Positions 61,649 to 64,000 of a stretch of DNA of 64,000 nt are shown piece by piece. The first letter of the stretch is position 1; the number at the start of each line of letters is the position of its first letter. This DNA comes from Rebecca billardiae RCC1528 (lineage: Eukaryota > Haptophyta): contig OZ251228.1 of assembly GCA_965240325.2 (NCBI GenBank), forward strand, positions 248,001 through 312,000, read 5' to 3'. Both the position numbers and the translations under genes were made by a program. Below the pieces are notes generated by a model. That model saw only the letters and a list, made by a program, of their open reading frames with translations. It was not told the origin of the DNA and did not search any database.

Positions 61649-62630
61649 TGTATATATATAATAATAACGGTCAGCAGTTAAGTGTGTCACAGTATATATA
61701 TATATATATATAGTAGTGTTACGTACGTACACATGGTCAGACTGCTGGGCATATCAGTCTTCGGTGACACCGTTCCACAGGAGTCGCGGGTAAGTTTCCG
61801 TAGTACATCTACCCGTACGATACCGGCGGAGGCACGATCACTGGCACTATCTCGATTCTCGGCCACGGTCCGGTGAGCCCCAAACCCTGGGTCATGGGTG
61901 TGGGGCTGCCTGGCCTATTTCATCCGTCATGTGAGTCCGTCCGCCTGGCCCCTTCGGGGCCGTCCTTAGCCCCGCCTCACGCCTGGTCGCTTCCGGTGGA
62001 CCTATCGCCCACACGGTCACGCGCGGTAGCGGGAGCACCCACGCTTCTTCTTCAGTCTGTAACACATCACATCATATAACTGATAGTGATGAGGCTGACT
62101 GAGACTCGGCGTCACTAGGCCTAGCGAGTGAGTAGCGTGGGGCCCGTGCTGCTGGTGTCACATGCAGACGAGTAGTCACACGTTCACAGTCGATCTCAGC
62201 GATCAGCATGATCGTCATCACTCATCAGCGCATCGTATACGTATTCGTCCGATTCGTCCCGGCGAATGCGGTGCCCAGGATGAGCGGATTCACCGGCGGC
62301 GCGCGGACGACGACTGCGCAGGATGCCAGAGTCTACAGCAGTTTGGTACTAGCAGTCGTCTGTCGTGGAAGCAGAGCTAATAGCTATACCACTTATATTA
62401 CCAGGTCCAGGACCGTCCCGCGCCGCCTGCGACCCGCGGCCGTGTAGGGGCCGGTCGGGTCCGCGAGTCCGAGGCGAGTGCCACTGGCACCACTAGTAGT
62501 CCACGTCACACGCAGCTCGAGCAGTCGAGTGCCTCGGCGCCGCCGACGGCCGCCGCCGCGCACGCGGGCCGGCATGGTGCAGGCGAGAAGGCCTGAGCCG
62601 CCGGAGCCGTCGGCGCGCGCGCGCCGTGCG

Positions 62631-64000
62631 TCATGAGGGCGGCTGCGGCTGCATCTGCGCCCTGCCGTAGTACGCCTCCGGCGTCTTCATCGGGTCGTTG
62701 CGCGCCCCGCACGGGTCGGCGTACGTGCCGGCCGGCGGCGGCCCCGCGCTCTCGTGGTCGCCCGGGCGCCACGAGCCCGCCACGATGTCCGGCCTCACGG
62801 CCGCGCGCAGGTGCAGCGACAGCGCCGCGTAGATGGTGGCATACTCGTAGTCAGACTTGACCATCCACAGCCTGCGCTCGCGCGCGGCCTCGACGGAGGA
62901 GCGCACGAGGTCGTCGAGCGCGTGCAGGCTCGCGCCGATCGTCTCGAGCCTCGCGAGGGCCTCGAGGCTGCGCGCGCGGGGCAGGTCGACGCGTGCGCCG
63001 CGCTGGCTGCGTGAGCTGAGCTGCGCGCGCGCGCGCGCGCGCGGGCGCTCGGTGCGCGCCAGGCATCGGCGCGCGCGGCACGCACAGAGTGATGAACGTG
63101 CCAGTCCGGCCGACGCCGGCGGAGCAGTGCACGATGGGCCAGTCGTGCAAAGAGGAGCCCCGCGCGAGGTACGCCAGCGCGAGCACGTGCGCCGCGTTGC
63201 GCTCGAACGCCGCCGTCCCGATCATCGCCGAGTCGGCGAAGTCGATCCACCTGGCATACCACAGCAGCTGCACGAGCCGCTGCGCGCCTGTGCGCGCGTG
63301 CGTCAGCCGGACGGTGTAGCGGGAGAGGCCCGGGACGGGCGGGAGGTGCTCGGCGGCGATGGTCTCCGGGCGCACGGGCCACCTCGCCGCCTCCGCCGCC
63401 ATCTCGCGCGCCGCCGCGCCATCGAGCGCGGGCCAGTACCGCTCGCGCTTGTCGCCTGGCCCCGATCCCTCCTTGTCCTCCTGGTGCGTGAGGTTGATGA
63501 TCAGCGTCGCGCCGAGCTCCCACGCCATCGCCCAGAAGTGGGCGAAGGTGGAGCGCTTCGGGCACATCGTCGCGACGAAGCGGTGCCCCGAGGGCAGGTG
63601 GTCGATCGGCGACGCGTTGATGTAGTCGACTGCGCGCCGCGCGAACGGAGGGAGGGGTCCCCGGGTGTGAGGCCGTCACGCGCGGTGCGGCCGGGCGAGC
63701 GGCGCGCGCGCGCGAGCGCGCGGGTCTCGCGCGCGCGCACCCGTGCGCAGACTCAGCAGCGAGTCTGTGTAAGGCCCCATCCCGCCGCCGAAGCGGTTGA
63801 ACTCCGAGACGACCTGCCAGCGCGCGAGGCGCATGTGCGACGCGCGGCGGCGGAGTCCGACGAATTGGGCGCGAGCGCGCACGTGCGGTGCGTGCGAGCG
63901 CGAGCGGGAGGGCGTGCGATCGAGGCGCAACGCACCTGCGGCTTGATCGGCCCGCGCTTGGCGAGGGTGTAGTACTCTTTCGCCGCGCCAGCGCGCGCCC
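62631..64000 (-). CDS. Protein tyrosine phosphatase (5' partial)
   Basis: Minus-strand exons: beyond 64000 to 63936, 63813-63741, 63629-63086, 62967-62631 (donors GTGCGT, GTGCGC, GTGCGT), about 340 residues visible. After splicing the protein reads KEYYTLAKRGPIKPQ, VVSEFNRFGGGMGPYTDSLL, SLRTVDYINASPIDHLPSGH and MCPKRSTFAHFWAMAWELGA. This is the PTP fold with YINAS and the TFxxFW region. The active-site loop is HCSAGVGRTGTF (Cys nucleophile, Arg). The WPD loop reads WID, keeping the general-acid Asp but replacing Pro with Ile. Exon 4 gives the C-terminal helices (LEALARLETIGASLHALDDL, WMVKSDYEYATIYAAL) and a short Pro-rich tail. It would dephosphorylate phosphotyrosine proteins; the N terminus lies outside the window. 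Confidence 0.9.

Overview
The window looks like nuclear DNA of a unicellular, probably photosynthetic eukaryote. Its genes are GC-rich and interrupted by short (about 90-290 bp) GC-rich introns, most with GTGCGC/GTGCGT donors and a few with GC donors. Intergenic stretches carry AT-rich patches, (TA)n, (GT)n and (ATT)n microsatellites and dispersed repeats. Gene content (animal/plant-type chromatin proteins, a GT10 fucosyltransferase, a PrmA-type methyltransferase probably sent to an organelle, proline-rich wall-type proteins, a large CUB/IPT surface protein) fits a secondary-plastid alga such as a haptophyte. That placement is inference; no rRNA or organelle marker is present. Exon joins were made by hand from reading frame, splice dinucleotides and family conservation, and the codon phase closes in every multi-exon model.

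Layout. 1-2.1 kb: 3' part of a membrane protein with a TIR-like SHSW domain. 2.5-2.8 kb: a frameshifted relic. 4.1-13.1 kb: glycosylation-rich block with an O-fucosyltransferase-like protein, a coiled-coil protein head-to-head with a GT10 fucosyltransferase, a 3.05 kb fold-back element (8562-11614), and a GT92/DUF23-like glycosyltransferase. 13.2-16.8 kb: a second large imperfect palindrome made of degraded coiled-coil gene copies. 17.0-20.3 kb: a Tudor-PHD-AWS-SET histone methyltransferase. 20.8-23.4 kb: gene-poor. 23.4-24.2 kb: phosphoglycerate mutase, divergent from a 2.6-thousand-residue CUB/IPT/GCC2-GCC3 multi-pass protein (24.5-32.8 kb). 33.1-33.9 kb: DUF2452-like protein. 35.2-35.5 kb: a tiny two-exon complex I subunit (NDUFB3-like). 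36.2-37.9 kb: six-exon A-type cyclin, divergent from spermidine synthase (38.3-39.5 kb). 41.6-44.4 kb: F-box/LRR protein. 44.8-47.0 kb: triple-bromodomain BET-like protein. 47.7-51.7 kb: LEA2-like/PAN membrane protein. 52.1-55.1 kb: proline-rich, cysteine-module wall protein. 55.9-57.0 kb: two divergent small genes whose start codons overlap. 58.4-60.8 kb: FkbM methyltransferase head-to-head with PrmA. 62.6-64.0 kb: protein tyrosine phosphatase, 5' end outside the window.

Themes. Several genes form head-to-head pairs with very short shared upstream regions (42 bp, 54 bp, even overlapping starts), which suggests bidirectional promoters. Three glycosyltransferases lie within 9 kb, and several large surface or secreted proteins suggest investment in a glycosylated cell covering. 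The SET and BET proteins are a possible writer and reader of chromatin marks, and cyclin A serves the cell cycle. The repeats include two large inverted repeats flanking the GT92-like gene and a short dispersed element whose copies adjoin dinucleotide tracts, as expected of 3' ends of truncated non-LTR retrotransposons. The least described items are the 3.05 kb fold-back element with a 5-bp flanking duplication, the microsatellite-tailed element with a conserved 17-codon frame, and the overlapping divergent starts near 56325.
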